Source of the DNA: VGBV01 sp963780395
Lineage (GTDB): Bacteria; Actinomycetota; Thermoleophilia; Solirubrobacterales; 70-9
DNA length: 64,000 nt
NCBI GenBank assembly: GCA_963780395.1
Contig: CAWABY010000010.1
Coordinates: 124,001-188,000, forward strand
Reading direction: 5' to 3'
The notes beneath the pieces are model-generated. The model was given only the letters and a program-made list of their open reading frames with translations, had not been told where the DNA came from and did no database searches. The first letter of the stretch is position 1. Each line of letters starts with the position of its first letter. Positions 26,155 to 36,424 of the stretch are shown here, piece by piece. The translations under genes were made by a program, and so were the position numbers.

Positions 26155-29103
26155 ATGGCGCCGTCCGAGCGGATAGTGATCAGCGGGGCGCGCGAGCACA
26201 ACCTCAAGGACATCGACCTCGAGCTGCCGCGCAACGCCCTGATCGTGATGACCGGGCTTTCGGGCTCGGGCAAGTCGAGCCTGGCATTCGACACGATCTA
26301 CGCCGAGGGCCAGCGCCGCTACGTGGAGTCGCTCTCCTCCTACGCCCGGCAGTTCCTGGGGCTGATGGAGAAGCCGGACGTGGACTCGATCGAGGGGCTC
26401 TCGCCGGCGATCTCGATCGACCAGAAGACCACCTCCCGGAACCCGCGATCCACGGTCGGGACCGTGACCGAGATCTACGACTACCTGCGTCTGCTCTGGG
26501 CGCGGATCGGCAAGCCGCACTGCCCCGAATGCGGCGAGCCGATCGAGGGGCAGTCGGTCGAGCAGATCGTCGACCGAGTGATGACGCTGCCCGAGGGCAC
26601 GCGCTTTCTGGTCACCGCCCCGGTCGTCCGCGGGCGCAAGGGCGAGTACGGCAAGCAGCTCGAGCAATTCCGGCTGGAGGGCTACAGCCGGGTTCGCGTT
26701 GACGGCGAGATCCGGCGCCTGGACGAGGGCGAGATCAAGCTGGACAAGAAGTACAAGCACGACATCTCGGTCGTCGTAGACCGGCTGGTGATGAAGAAGG
26801 ACCTGCGGCGCCGCCTCTCGGAGTCGATCGAGGCCGCGGCGGCGCTGGCGGGCGGCGTGGTCGAGGTGGACGTGGTCAAGGGGGGTGCCGCCGCCGCGGA
26901 GCGGGGCGAGATGTCCACGGGCGCCAAGTCCGCGGGCAAGCTGCCGAGCGACGTCGCCGAGCGGCTCACCTTCAGCGAGCGCTTCGCCTGCCTCAGCTGC
27001 GGCACCTCGATTCCCGAGCTGGAGCCGCGGATCTTCTCCTTCAACTCGCCGCACGGCGCCTGCGAGCGTTGCCACGGGCTCGGCTTCCAGCGCATCGTCG
27101 ACCCCGAGCTGGTCGTGCCGGACCCGACCCTGTCCCTGTCCGAGGGAGCGCTGCAGCCGTGGCGCACGGGACACTCGCGCTACTGGAAGCGACTGGTGGA
27201 GACCGTCGCTGAGGAGTACGGGGTGGACGTGGACGCGCCCTGGCAGGAGCTCGCCGACTCCGAGCGCGAGATCTTCCTCTACGGCACCGGCTCGGAACGC
27301 CACAAGGTGAGTTACGCGAACCGGTTCGGGCGACGCCGGTCCTACAGCGTCCGCTTCGAGGGCATCGTCAACAACCTCGAACGCCGCTACGAGGAGACCG
27401 ATTCGGACGCCGTTCGCGAGCGGGTCGAGGGCTACATGGCCGAACAGCCCTGTCCCGACTGCAAGGGGGCGCGCCTGCGGCCCGAGAGCCTCGCGGTCAA
27501 GGTCGGAGGGATCTCGATCAGCGAGTACACGGAGATGTCCGCCCGCGCCGCGCTGGCGTGGATCGAGGCCCTGGAGATGACGGAGACCGAGCAGGCGATC
27601 GCCCGGCTGCTGGTGCGCGAGATCACCGAGCGCCTCGCCTTTCTGGAGAACGTGGGCGTCGGCTACCTGAACCTGGCGCGCTCGGCCCGGACGCTCTCAG
27701 GCGGCGAGGCGCAGCGGATCCGGCTCGCGACCCAGATCGGCTCCAGCCTGGTCGGGGTGCTCTACATCCTCGACGAGCCCTCGATCGGGCTGCACCAGCG
27801 CGACAACATGAAGCTGATCCGCACGCTCGAGCGCCTCCGCGACCTCGGCAACACCGTGATCGTGGTCGAGCACGACGAGGGCACGATGCGCTCGGCCGAC
27901 TACCTGGTCGACCTCGGCCCGGGCGCCGGCGAGCACGGCGGACACGTCGTCTCGGAGGGGACGCCGAAGCAGATCGAGGCCGACCCGGCCTCGCTCACCG
28001 GCCAGTACCTGGCCGGGCAGCGGACGATCCCGCTGCCGCAGCAGCGCCGCGAGCCCAAGGGCGGGCTGCTGGTCAAGGGAGCGCGCCAGCACAACCTGAA
28101 GGCGATCGACGTGGAGGTGCCGCTTGGCGTCTTCTGCTGCGTCACCGGCGTCTCGGGCTCGGGCAAGTCCACCCTGGTCAACGAGACCGTGTACCCGTCG
28201 ATCGCCAACCGCCTGCACCAGGCGAAGCTGCGCCCAGGCGCCCACGACCGCATCGAGGGCACCGAGCAGGTGGACAAGATCATCAACATCGACCAGTCGC
28301 CGATCGGGCGCACCCCGCGCTCCAACCCGGCGACCTACACGAACCTCTTCGACCACATCCGCCAGCTCTACTCGCAGACCCGCGAGGCGCGGGCGCGCGG
28401 CTACAAGCCCGGCCGCTTCAGTTTCAACGTAAAAGGGGGCCGGTGTGAGGTGTGTCGTGGCGACGGCCAGATCAAGATCGAGATGCACTTCCTCCCCGAC
28501 GTCTACGTGCCGTGCGAGCAGTGCCACGGCAAGCGCTACAACCGCGAGACGCTCGAGGTCCGCTTCAAGGGCAAGTCGATCGCCGACGTGCTGGAGATGT
28601 CGGTCGCCGAGGCGGTCGAGTTCTTTTCCGACATCCCCAAGATCGCGCGGCGGCTTCGCACGCTGCACGACGTCGGGCTCGACTACATCCGGCTGGGCCA
28701 GCCGGCCACGCAGCTGTCCGGCGGCGAAGCCCAGCGGGTGAAGCTCGCGACCGAGCTCTCCAAGGTCGCGACCGGCGACACGCTCTACATCCTCGACGAG
28801 CCCACCACCGGGCTCCACTTCGCCGACGTGCAGCGCCTGCTGGAGGTGCTGGGCCGGCTGGTCGAGGCCGGCAACACGGTGGTCGTGATCGAGCACAATC
28901 TCGACGTGATCAAGACGGCCGACCACGTGATCGACCTCGGACCCGAGGGCGGCGAGGAGGGGGGAGAGGTGATCGCCACCGGCACGCCCGAGCAGGTCGC
29001 CGCCGTGCCGGAGTCCTACACGGGCCAGTACCTCGCCGACATGGTCGAGCCCGCTGTCACCGTGCGGCGGCCGCGCAAGAAGCCCGACCCCGTCGCCGCC
29101 TGA
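26155..29103 (+). CDS. uvrA: Excinuclease ABC subunit A
   Basis: This is the DNA damage-recognition ATPase of nucleotide excision repair. The 982-residue protein has two ABC modules: Walker A GLSGSGKSS (about residue 34) and VSGSGKST (about 664), signatures LSGGEAQRI and LSGGEAQRV, and three zinc-binding Cys sets (CPECGEP; CLSCGTS with CERCHGLG; CEVCRGDG with CEQCHGKR). Length and order are standard. ATG 26155 follows TACACT (26142-26147) by 7 nt, with no Shine-Dalgarno, so it is predicted to be leaderless. It is not linked to uvrB (16 kb upstream). No frameshifts in 3 kb. Confidence 0.98.
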   Translation: MAPSERIVISGAREHNLKDIDLELPRNALIVMTGLSGSGKSSLAFDTIYAEGQRRYVESLSSYARQFLGLMEKPDVDSIEGLSPAISIDQKTTSRNPRSTVGTVTEIYDYLRLLWARIGKPHCPECGEPIEGQSVEQIVDRVMTLPEGTRFLVTAPVVRGRKGEYGKQLEQFRLEGYSRVRVDGEIRRLDEGEIKLDKKYKHDISVVVDRLVMKKDLRRRLSESIEAAAALAGGVVEVDVVKGGAAAAERGEMSTGAKSAGKLPSDVAERLTFSERFACLSCGTSIPELEPRIFSFNSPHGACERCHGLGFQRIVDPELVVPDPTLSLSEGALQPWRTGHSRYWKRLVETVAEEYGVDVDAPWQELADSEREIFLYGTGSERHKVSYANRFGRRRSYSVRFEGIVNNLERRYEETDSDAVRERVEGYMAEQPCPDCKGARLRPESLAVKVGGISISEYTEMSARAALAWIEALEMTETEQAIARLLVREITERLAFLENVGVGYLNLARSARTLSGGEAQRIRLATQIGSSLVGVLYILDEPSIGLHQRDNMKLIRTLERLRDLGNTVIVVEHDEGTMRSADYLVDLGPGAGEHGGHVVSEGTPKQIEADPASLTGQYLAGQRTIPLPQQRREPKGGLLVKGARQHNLKAIDVEVPLGVFCCVTGVSGSGKSTLVNETVYPSIANRLHQAKLRPGAHDRIEGTEQVDKIINIDQSPIGRTPRSNPATYTNLFDHIRQLYSQTREARARGYKPGRFSFNVKGGRCEVCRGDGQIKIEMHFLPDVYVPCEQCHGKRYNRETLEVRFKGKSIADVLEMSVAEAVEFFSDIPKIARRLRTLHDVGLDYIRLGQPATQLSGGEAQRVKLATELSKVATGDTLYILDEPTTGLHFADVQRLLEVLGRLVEAGNTVVVIEHNLDVIKTADHVIDLGPEGGEEGGEVIATGTPEQVAAVPESYTGQYLADMVEPAVTVRRPRKKPDPVAA

Positions 29104-29287
29104 GCTGCGGCGGTGCGAAACCGCCTCGACAGGTGATCCGATCCGGCCGAATGCGAGAATCAGACACGATGTGTCGAACCGACCTTGACGTGATCGTCGC
29201 CCGCGCCCGCGAGCGTGCCCGGCGCGCGAGGTCGCAGCTGAGGCGGCGCCCCGAGCGTGACGGCCGACCCTCGATAGCCTCCGTCTC

Positions 29288-30055
29288 GTGCCGCTGGCCG
29301 AGCTATCGATCGAGTTCGAGAACGGCCAGTTCCTAGAGGGCGAGGCGCAGCGCGCCGGGCTGGTCCTGCTTGGGGCGATGTTGCTCTCGTTCGGCTTCAT
29401 CCGCTTCAGCACGCGCATGATCCGCGCCGAGGTCTCGTGGTGGCCGGGCAACGTCACCCCCGGCGGCCTTCACATCCACCACCTCGTGTTCGGGATCGTG
29501 GCGATGATGGTCGCGGGTTTCGTGGGTTTCGCGATCCAGCCCGACAGCCCGTGGCTGGAGATCACGGCGGCCCTGTTCGGGATCGGCGTCGGCCTCACGC
29601 TCGACGAGTTCGCGCTCTGGCTCTACCTGGAGGACGTGTATTGGTCCGAGGAGGGGCGCCGTTCGGTAGACGCAGTGATCGTGGCGGCGATCATCGGCGG
29701 CGCACTGGTGCTCGGGTTCGTGCCGGTCAGCAGCGAGGACAGCGGCTCGATCGGGGCGATCCTCGCCTCGATCGCGAGCACTCTGGTGATCTGCCTGGTG
29801 GCCGCCTTCAAGGGCAAGCTCTGGTCGGCGATGACCGGCATGTTCTTCGTGCCGATCGGGATCGTCGCTGCGATCCGCGTGGCGCGGCCCGGATCGCCTT
29901 GGGCGCGCCGCTTCTACAAGCCGGGCAGCGCCAAGCTCGAGAAGTCGGAGCACCGGGAGCAGCGTCACAACCGCCGCTGGAACCGCATGCAGGACCTGAT
30001 CGGCGGCGCGCCATCGCGGCCGAGTCCTCGCGAGGGACGCGAAGAGGGCTCCTAG
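29288..30055 (+). CDS. Integral membrane protein of unknown function
   Basis: The 255-residue product has about five membrane segments and a basic C-terminal tail. It carries a conserved-looking HIHHLVFGI motif after the first segment and GLTLDEFALWLYLEDVYW between segments, which hints at a metal or lipid headgroup site, but no family is recognised. GTG 29288 is set by TAGCCT (29275-29280) 7 nt upstream. The 184 bp after uvrA hold this promoter, a GACAC-GAT-GTGTC inverted repeat (29163-29175) and no clear gene. Confidence 0.7.
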   Translation: MPLAELSIEFENGQFLEGEAQRAGLVLLGAMLLSFGFIRFSTRMIRAEVSWWPGNVTPGGLHIHHLVFGIVAMMVAGFVGFAIQPDSPWLEITAALFGIGVGLTLDEFALWLYLEDVYWSEEGRRSVDAVIVAAIIGGALVLGFVPVSSEDSGSIGAILASIASTLVICLVAAFKGKLWSAMTGMFFVPIGIVAAIRVARPGSPWARRFYKPGSAKLEKSEHREQRHNRRWNRMQDLIGGAPSRPSPREGREEGS

Positions 30056-30083
30056 CGCGACTCAGGCCGGTCGGGGACCTACC

Positions 30084-30836
30084 TCAGCGCGGGAGCTCCG
30101 TGGTTTCGCCTGGCGCCAGCACCCGCACGTCGACCTCCGGGGCCCGCTCGGCCGCGGCGGCGACGAACTCCTCGGCGGGACGGGTCAGCAGCCAGGGCCA
30201 GATGCGGGGCGAGCCGGGCAGAGACAGGGTCGCGTGGTGGATCGGAACGGCCAGGCGCGGCCGGGTCAGGGCCAGAGCGTCCGCCGCGGTGACGGGGTCG
30301 AGGTGGCCGGGGCCCAGCTTGGGGCCCCAGCCCCAGATCGGAACCAGGGCTAGGTCGATACCCGGGCCCAGCTCGCTCATCTCGGCGAACAGCTCGGTGT
30401 CACCGGCAAAGTAGACCCGAGTCTCGCCGCCCTCGACCAGGAAACCGAGGGCCTCCGCGTCATCCGAGCCGCGGCCGTAGCGGCCGCCGGGGTGCTCCGC
30501 GTGCACGGCCTCGACCGTCAAGGGGCCCACCGCCACCGAATCCCCCCTTGCCATCCCGGTTACCTCCGTCAGGCCTTTGCGCCGCAGGAAATCGGCGGTG
30601 GCCTGCGACGCGACGATCGGGCGCCCGAGGCGGCGCAGAGAGCGCAGGTCGAGGTGGTCGTGGTGCATGTGCGAGACGAGCACGGCGTCCACCCCGGCGA
30701 GGCGATCGGCGTCGGGCAGGGGCCCGCGCCGCAGCAGCGGACCCAGCCTGGGGCCCAGCAGCGGGTCGGTCAGCAGCCTGGTGCCGTCGAGCTCGAGCTC
30801 GACGGTTGCGTGACCGACGAATGTGACCGAGCTCAA
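30084..30836 (-). CDS. UlaG-like MBL-fold hydrolase
   Basis: The 250-residue protein matches the lactonase-like (UlaG/YtnP-type) branch of the MBL fold: SSVTFVGHATVELEL, LLTDPLLG, the zinc motif VSHMHHDHLD, a late VYFAGDTELF and PIHHATLSLPG. The substrate cannot be told. The TTG start at 30836 overlaps the stop of the upstream membrane protein gene (TTGA), which places both in one operon. Confidence 0.85.
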   Translation of the reverse strand: MSSVTFVGHATVELELDGTRLLTDPLLGPRLGPLLRRGPLPDADRLAGVDAVLVSHMHHDHLDLRSLRRLGRPIVASQATADFLRRKGLTEVTGMARGDSVAVGPLTVEAVHAEHPGGRYGRGSDDAEALGFLVEGGETRVYFAGDTELFAEMSELGPGIDLALVPIWGWGPKLGPGHLDPVTAADALALTRPRLAVPIHHATLSLPGSPRIWPWLLTRPAEEFVAAAAERAPEVDVRVLAPGETTELPR

Positions 30837-32008
30837 GTCTTGCTTCGGTCCAGCAGCGAGCGCCAGCGCTGTGAGCCCTGCTCCCAGGTCTCGTCCGGGA
30901 ACTCCCGCACGGCCTGGCGGCGAAGGAACTCGAACCCGACGACGAACAGGGCGATGATCAGCAGCGAGATCGGGAGCCGCTTGAAGCCCTCGGTGGGCGC
31001 CCACCAGAACAGCACGAGCAGTATCAGCAGAAGGACCGCATAGCCGATTGCGCGGTTGTGCATCAGCGGCGTCAGGGCGCGGCGCACGTTCGTCGCGAGC
31101 CCGCCAGGGCCGGCCAGCCAGGCGCCCAGCACGATCACGATCCCGTAGAAGGCCATCGCGCCGGCACCGTCGGCGAGCAGCGACGTTCCGATGTCATAGG
31201 TGTTGGTCACGGCCGGCTTGACGGCGTCCGTCGAAGCCAGCGTGTTCACGAGGGAATCCCCGGCGAAGCCGCGGGCCGCCGCGACGACGATCCCGACGGC
31301 GATGAATGCGAAGCCGACCGCGCGCAGGGCCTCGCGGCGCCAGCCGCGGGCCAGATAGATCGCCAGGCCGAACAGGACCAGTGCCAGCAGCGTCAGCCAG
31401 AGGGCCAGCTTCTCCAGCAGGTTGACGGCCTTGCGGGCGGTGGAAAGGTCCTCGGCCGGGATCACCTCGATCTGGCCGGCGTCGGGTGGCAGCCTGTCGG
31501 CGATGTTGAGGCCGGCCTGGGCGCCTACACCCTCGACGATGTCGCCAAGGTCGAGGGTGACGGGCTCGTCGACGTCTTCCTCGACGACGACGATCAGCCG
31601 CTCGTGCATTGCCCTGTTGATGCTCTCCCAGGCTTCCTGCACGCGCGGGCGCTGAAGGGCCTCGTTTGCGAGCCGATCAAGCAGCGTGCGGAGGGCGCCG
31701 GCGGCGGGCCCGGCCAGGGGCTGGAGCCTGGGCGGCAGCGCCTGCTCGAGCTCGCCCTGGACGTTGACGTTGGCGTAGATCGTGTCGACCATGAAGTTCG
31801 AGAGCTGGGTCCGGATCTCCTCGTCCTCCAGCAGCTCGCCGCTGGTCTCGACCCAGTTGTCGGTCTCCAGCAGCTGCCGGTTGGCCCAGATCGAGAACAC
31901 GGCCAGGAAGGCGATGACCGCGGCGACCACGATCAGCGCCAGGCCGAGCTTGCGGTGCTCGCGCTGGCCAGCGGTAGGCGGGGAAGGGGGAGGCTTGGAG
32001 GCTTCCAT
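30833..32008 (-). CDS. Integral membrane protein of unknown function
   Basis: The 391-residue protein has an N-terminal membrane segment (about 23-45, LALIVVAAVIAFLAVFSIWA) and an extracytoplasmic domain of about 150 residues (LLETDNWVETSGELLEDEEI...). Four or so membrane segments follow to about residue 350. The arrangement is common in actinobacterial proteins of unknown role. Its start lies 9 bp after the HdeD-like gene and its stop overlaps the MBL gene start, so HdeD, this protein and the MBL hydrolase form an operon. Confidence 0.75.
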   Translation of the reverse strand: MEASKPPPSPPTAGQREHRKLGLALIVVAAVIAFLAVFSIWANRQLLETDNWVETSGELLEDEEIRTQLSNFMVDTIYANVNVQGELEQALPPRLQPLAGPAAGALRTLLDRLANEALQRPRVQEAWESINRAMHERLIVVVEEDVDEPVTLDLGDIVEGVGAQAGLNIADRLPPDAGQIEVIPAEDLSTARKAVNLLEKLALWLTLLALVLFGLAIYLARGWRREALRAVGFAFIAVGIVVAAARGFAGDSLVNTLASTDAVKPAVTNTYDIGTSLLADGAGAMAFYGIVIVLGAWLAGPGGLATNVRRALTPLMHNRAIGYAVLLLILLVLFWWAPTEGFKRLPISLLIIALFVVGFEFLRRQAVREFPDETWEQGSQRWRSLLDRSKT

Positions 32009-32017
32009 CGCTGGTGC

Positions 32018-32584
32018 CTAGATCAGCTTCCCGAGGCTGCGCACCTGGAAGGCGCGGACGATGTTGATCACACCCTCCATCAGCGCCCAGATACCGCCGA
32101 AGACGAGCAGTACATACTGCTTCTCGATGAAGAACTGGCCGCCCGTCCAGAAGGCGAGGATCACCATCAGGATGCCGGCGACCAAGCCCAGCCACCAGAG
32201 CGGGTTGACCTCCATGGCGCTGAAGGCCTCGATGATCCAGAAAATCCCGACCAGGAGGAAGAGGAAGCCGAGCATGTCGGCGATGGCGGCGAACGTGTCC
32301 TCGGGGCTGATGAAGCTGGCCACCGCCGCCCCCGCGAAGAGGATGCCGAAGATCGCGAACAGCCACTTCAGCCTGGGCGCAATCGCCATCAGCCCGAACT
32401 GCTGCAGGCTGGCGAACGCGAACAGGATCCCGATCAGGACGCCGACGGTGTTGATCGAAGCCTGGTCGAACTGGAGGATGACAACGGCGGCGATCGTCCA
32501 CAGGATCCCGACGAGCAGCCACATCCACCACAGCCTCGAAACCCCTTCGAGCGCGGCACGCTCGTCCGCGGTCACAGTCGCCAT
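32018..32584 (-). CDS. HdeD-family (DUF308) membrane protein
   Basis: The 188-residue product has six hydrophobic segments in pairs, the layout of the HdeD/DUF308 family linked to acid resistance in Escherichia coli. Typical pieces are WWMWLLVGILWTIAAVVIL and LGFLFLLVGIFWIIEAFSAM. ATG 32584 has an AAAGGGAGAGGGA ribosome binding site. It is the first gene of a three-gene operon. Confidence 0.85.
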   Translation of the reverse strand: MATVTADERAALEGVSRLWWMWLLVGILWTIAAVVILQFDQASINTVGVLIGILFAFASLQQFGLMAIAPRLKWLFAIFGILFAGAAVASFISPEDTFAAIADMLGFLFLLVGIFWIIEAFSAMEVNPLWWLGLVAGILMVILAFWTGGQFFIEKQYVLLVFGGIWALMEGVINIVRAFQVRSLGKLI

Positions 32585-32699
32585 TCCCTCTCCCTTTCCC
32601 TCTTGCTTGTGACGGCCGGCCGGGAGACTACTACCGGGGGCGGGCGGCTGGCGGTCATCCACATCGGGTGAACAGTTTGTCTATGCGAGGCTTGCGCGC

Positions 32700-33288
32700 G
32701 TGAGCCTCTCCGACTGGCGCACCTGGTGGGCGAAGCGGCGCCGCTACGAGCGCAACCACCGGCCGCGGAACCGCCGCAGGATCGATGGCTACGCGGCCCG
32801 CGGCGGCTTCTTCATCCGCCATCCGATCGAGGGCGAGGTGCTGGAGGCGTTCGACTCGGGGCGGCTCGAGATCGGCCGCGACACCCTGCTCGAGCCGGGC
32901 TGCTGGTTGACCCTGGGTCCTCGGGCCCGGATCAGCATCGGTCAGGGCTGCTTCCTCAACCGCGAGACGATGCTGGCGGCGGTGGAGCTGATCGAGATCG
33001 GCGACCACGTGATGTTCGCCAACCACTGCTTCGTCGGCGACTCCGACCACCGCTACGACGACCCGACCAGGCCGGTCACCTGGCAGGGCTTCGAGCCCAA
33101 GGGACCCGGTGCGGATCGGCGACAACTGCTGGTTCGGAGTCAACTGCGTCGTCACCGGCGGCGTCCAGATCGGCGAGCGCTGCGTGATCGGCTCCAACTC
33201 CGTCGTCACCCGCGACTTGCCGCCGGGCGTGATCGCGGCCGGCGCGCCGGCAAAGGTGATCCGCGAGATCGAATTTCGTCAGCGCTAG
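32700..33288 (+). CDS. Hexapeptide-repeat acyltransferase, frameshifted at about 33110
   Basis: The reconstructed protein of about 195 residues is a left-handed beta-helix acyltransferase. Hexapeptide-type turns include ISIGQGCFLNRE, IEIGDHVMFANHCFVGDSDH, and after the break VRIGDNCWFGVNCVVTGGVQIGERCVIGSNSVVT, ending with the AGAPAKVI motif of the LacA/NodL/CysE type. One extra G at GGACCCGGTGCGG (about 33110) separates the halves. GTG 32700 lies 7 nt after GAGGCT (32687-32692), a weak -10. The acceptor is unknown. Confidence 0.82.
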
Positions 33289-33297
33289 GAGCGCTGG

Positions 33298-34921
33298 TCA
33301 GGCTGGCGCGGCCTCGGCCGTGCCGGGATCAGCCCCGGCCTGGATCTCGGCGAAGCGGCGTGTCGGCAGTCGCCGCGTCGCCCAGAACGAGGCGAGCACG
33401 ATCATGGCCGCGAACAGGAAGGCCGTCTTCAGCGCTTTCAACTGCGCGTCCTCGTAGTCAGCGACCAGGGCGTCGGCGGTCTCGTCGTCGAGCCCCTCCT
33501 CGGCCGCGCTGGCCGCGACCTGATCCGAGGAGACGAAGCTGCCGCCGGCGCTCAGCTTCACCTCGACCTGCTCCTGTACTTCGTCCGAGATCTGGGGGTT
33601 GTCGGCCAGGTTCGCGGTGAAGGCCATGAGCAGGCCCGTGATCACGACCGCGCCGAGGAAGGCCGTGCCCATCGAAGAGCCGAGCTGCTGAGCGGTGTTC
33701 TGAAGGCCTCCGGCCTCGCTGCGGTCGGCGTCTCCGACGGCGGACTGGGCGACGTTCGCGAGCTGGGAGATGACGAGTCCCATCCCGATCCCGAGCACCC
33801 CCATCGCGGTGAGGAAGGCGCCGTCGTCGAGCTCGGTGTCGATCGTTCCCAACAGCATCAGCGTCGAGACGAACACGATTGCGAGCCCGACGCGCACCAG
33901 GGGCCGCGGCGGGAAGCGCGAGGCCAGCGCCGAGCCGCCCAGTGCCGCGAGGAAAAGACCGATCGACGCCGGCAGCATGCGCACCCCGGTCTCCAGGGCG
34001 TCGAGGCCCTGAACAACCTGCAGGAAGAGGGGGACCGTGAAGAAGATCCCCATCAGGATCAGGTTTTGTGCCAGCAGCATCACCAGCCCGCCGCGGAGCG
34101 TGGGGATCCCGAGCAAGCGGAAATGAACCAGCGGGTCCGCGCCCACGGACTCGCGCCGGCGCTCCCACGCGCGGAAGCCGCCGAGGACCACCGCGCCGGC
34201 CGCGATTACGAACGGAGTCAGCGAGAAGCCGAAGGGCTCGACCGGCGAGTCGAGCGGCCTCAGCCAGCCCCAGTTGCTGGCCTGCAGCACCCCGATGACG
34301 ATCAGCGCGAGGCCCATCGCCGAGAGCACGCTGCCCACCCAGTCCAGCCTCGGCTTGGCGCCCTCACGGTCCGGCTCCGACAGCAGCCGCGAGCCCAGCA
34401 GGATCGCGATCGCGACGAGTACCTCGCCGACGAACACCACCCGCCAGCTCAGCTCGGTGGTGGCCCAGCCGCCGAGGATGGGGCCGACCGCGATCCCGGC
34501 GCCGGCGATGCCGCCCAGCACGCCGTAGGCGATCGCCCGGTCGGCGACCCTTGTAGTTGCTGGCGACGAGCGCAACGAGCGCAGGCAGCACGAGCGCCGC
34601 GCCGATCCCCTCCAGGACCGACCAGCCCAGCATCAGGGTGGGGACGCTCCACGATGCGGCGGTCAGGCCGGAGCCGGTCGCGTAGATGCACATCCCGATC
34701 ACGAACGCGCGCCGCCGGCCGAGGATGTCTCCGAGCTTTCCGCCGGTCAGCATCAGCGCGGCCATCGTCAGCGCGTAGAACGCGATCACCGCCTGGATCG
34801 TGGTGACGGTCGTGTCGAAGTCCTCGACCAGCTGGGAGATGGCAACGTTCATCACCGCCTGATCCAGGACCATCAGGAACTGCGCAGCGCCCAACACAGC
34901 GAGGACACCCCACTTACCCAT
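33298..34921 (-). CDS. MFS transporter of the DHA2 (14-helix) type, frameshifted at about 34546
   Basis: The reconstructed protein of about 540 residues shows the drug:H+ antiporter-2 pattern: WGVLAVLGAAQFLMVLDQAVMNVAI, motif A-like GKLGDILGRRRAF, and the motif C-like GVLGGIAGAGIAVGPILGGW. A large extracytoplasmic loop lies before the last helix (LADNPQISDEVQEQ...). One extra C at AAGGGTCGCCGAC breaks the frame. ATG 34921 is supported by TAGGAT (34928-34933), 6 nt upstream. It may be an efflux pump; the substrate is unknown. No regulator is adjacent. Confidence 0.85.
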
Positions 34922-34948
34922 GCGGCGATCCTAGTAGGAGCACCCCGC

Positions 34949-35413
34949 TCAGGGGTCGCGCTTGGGCCTCTCCTGCGAACGCCCGACCGCCGTCTCGACG
35001 CGCTCGAGCCTGTCCATGATCTGGTCGAGCTTCCGGGCCAGCTCCTCGTGGCCGGAGTTCTCGACGAGGCGCCGTCTCGCGGTTTCCACGAAGGTCGCGA
35101 CGATCGAGGCTGTGACCACGGCCAGGAACCCGACCCCCACGATCATGACCACGGAGCCGATCACGCGGCCCTCGGGGTTTGTGGGCACGAAGTCCCCGTA
35201 TCCGACGGTGGTCACGGTTTGCAGCGCCCACCAGGCCGAGACCCCAAAGTTCGGAAAGTCCTCGCGGTCGAGCAGGAATGCCAGCAGGGCCGCGATCAGC
35301 GTGACCACCACCGTGAAGGCCCCGATGATCAAAGCCGCTCTCCTGGCGGTGAGTCTGTCGGACAGCAAGCGGGTTTCCAGCCGGGTGCGCACTGGGCGGT
35401 CTGCCACCGGCAC
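34949..35413 (-). CDS. Two-helix potassium channel (ion_trans_2)
   Basis: The 154-residue protein has two membrane segments flanking the selectivity filter TVTTVGYGDFVPT and a coiled-coil C-terminus (ELARKLDQIMDRLERVETAV) that would tetramerise the channel. There is no RCK domain in the chain. It begins just after the ROK kinase gene (GTG 35413 or GTG 35407), so the two are probably cotranscribed. A second similar channel lies at 40081. Confidence 0.88.
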   Translation of the reverse strand: MPVADRPVRTRLETRLLSDRLTARRAALIIGAFTVVVTLIAALLAFLLDREDFPNFGVSAWWALQTVTTVGYGDFVPTNPEGRVIGSVVMIVGVGFLAVVTASIVATFVETARRRLVENSGHEELARKLDQIMDRLERVETAVGRSQERPKRDP

Positions 35414-35416
35414 CTC

Positions 35417-36399
35417 CTAAGCCTTCGCGCGCTTGGCCAGCAGCGCCGCGCCGATCGCACCGCCCAGGTCGCCGAGCGAGGCGAGCAGCAGCGGCGGCGG
35501 GTTGTCGGGTTCGAACAGGTAGGGCTTCATCGCGTCCTCTATGTGCGACCGATACTGCTCGCCGAAGCGGACTCCCATGCCGCCGCCGAGGACCACTGCC
35601 TCGGGGTCGAGCAGGTTGACCGAGGCCGAGATGCCCTGCCCCAGTGCAGTCGTCGCCCGCTTGATGAGGTGCTCGGCCATCTTGTCGCCGTGCTTCAGCG
35701 CCCGCTCCCAGACGCCGCTGGTGAGCCGGTCGCGCCCCCGCTTCTCCATGATCTTGAAGAGGTCTGTCTTCTCGCCGCTCGCGTGCAGCCGCCGTGCCTT
35801 CGCCTCCATCGAGGCGCGGCCGGCGTAGGCCTCCATGCAGCCCGCGTGCCCGGCGCTGCACCGCGGGCCGCCTCGGCTGATGACCATGTGGCCGACTTCG
35901 CCGGCCGCTCCGCGTCCGAGCCAGGGCTTTCCGTTGAGGATGAGGCCGCCACCGACCCCGGTGCCCCAGAAGTAGCCGAGCACGGTCTTGTAGGGCTTGC
36001 CGGCGCCCAGGTGGAACTCGGCCTCGACCGCGACCTGGACGTCGTTGCCTACGAAAACCGGCGTCCCAAGCTCGCCTGAGAGCTGCTCCGCGAGCGGGAA
36101 CGAGCCCTCCCAGCCAGGGAGGTTGCGCGCGTTGGACACGACGCCCGTCTCCTCGTCGGCGTCGCCCGGCGATCCGATCCCGACGCCCATGAGCGCCTTG
36201 GTCTGGACGCCGGCCGCTTCAGCGGCCTCCCGCAGCGCCCCTGCCATCGCCTTTGCCACGTCCTTGGGGCCGCCCTCCGTCGGCGTGGGGCAGCGCGCCT
36301 CGCCGAGCACCTTGTTGCGGGCGCTGACGACCACCGTCTGGATCTTGGTGCCGCCGAGGTCGATGCCGCCACGGGCAGATGCGGGTGCGCTGGGCTCAC
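35417..36399 (-). CDS. ROK-family sugar kinase (glucokinase-like), frameshifted near its start (about 36374)
   Basis: The protein is a sugar kinase of about 325 residues: GGIDLGGTKIQTVVVSA (phosphate-1), the catalytic-type FVGNDVQVAVEAEFHLGAG, GTGVGGGLILNGKPWLGRGAAGEVGHM, and the zinc set CSAGHAGCMEAYAG. Conservation begins upstream of the first in-frame start codon. GTG 36399 reads into it if one C is added to the CCC at about 36374, and TATGGT (36406-36411) lies 6 nt before that GTG. It probably phosphorylates glucose or an amino sugar. Confidence 0.82.
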
Positions 36400-36424
36400 G
36401 CAGAGACCATAAACCCGGGGGGCG

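Noticed and set aside
29160..29336. Small basic ORF between uvrA and the membrane protein gene
   Set aside because: It starts at an ATG after uvrA but overlaps the start of the next gene in another frame, has Arg-rich composition only, and no ribosome binding site.
26074..29457. Two long minus-strand frames opposite uvrA
   Set aside because: Both are antisense to conserved uvrA motifs and have no domain or ribosome binding site.
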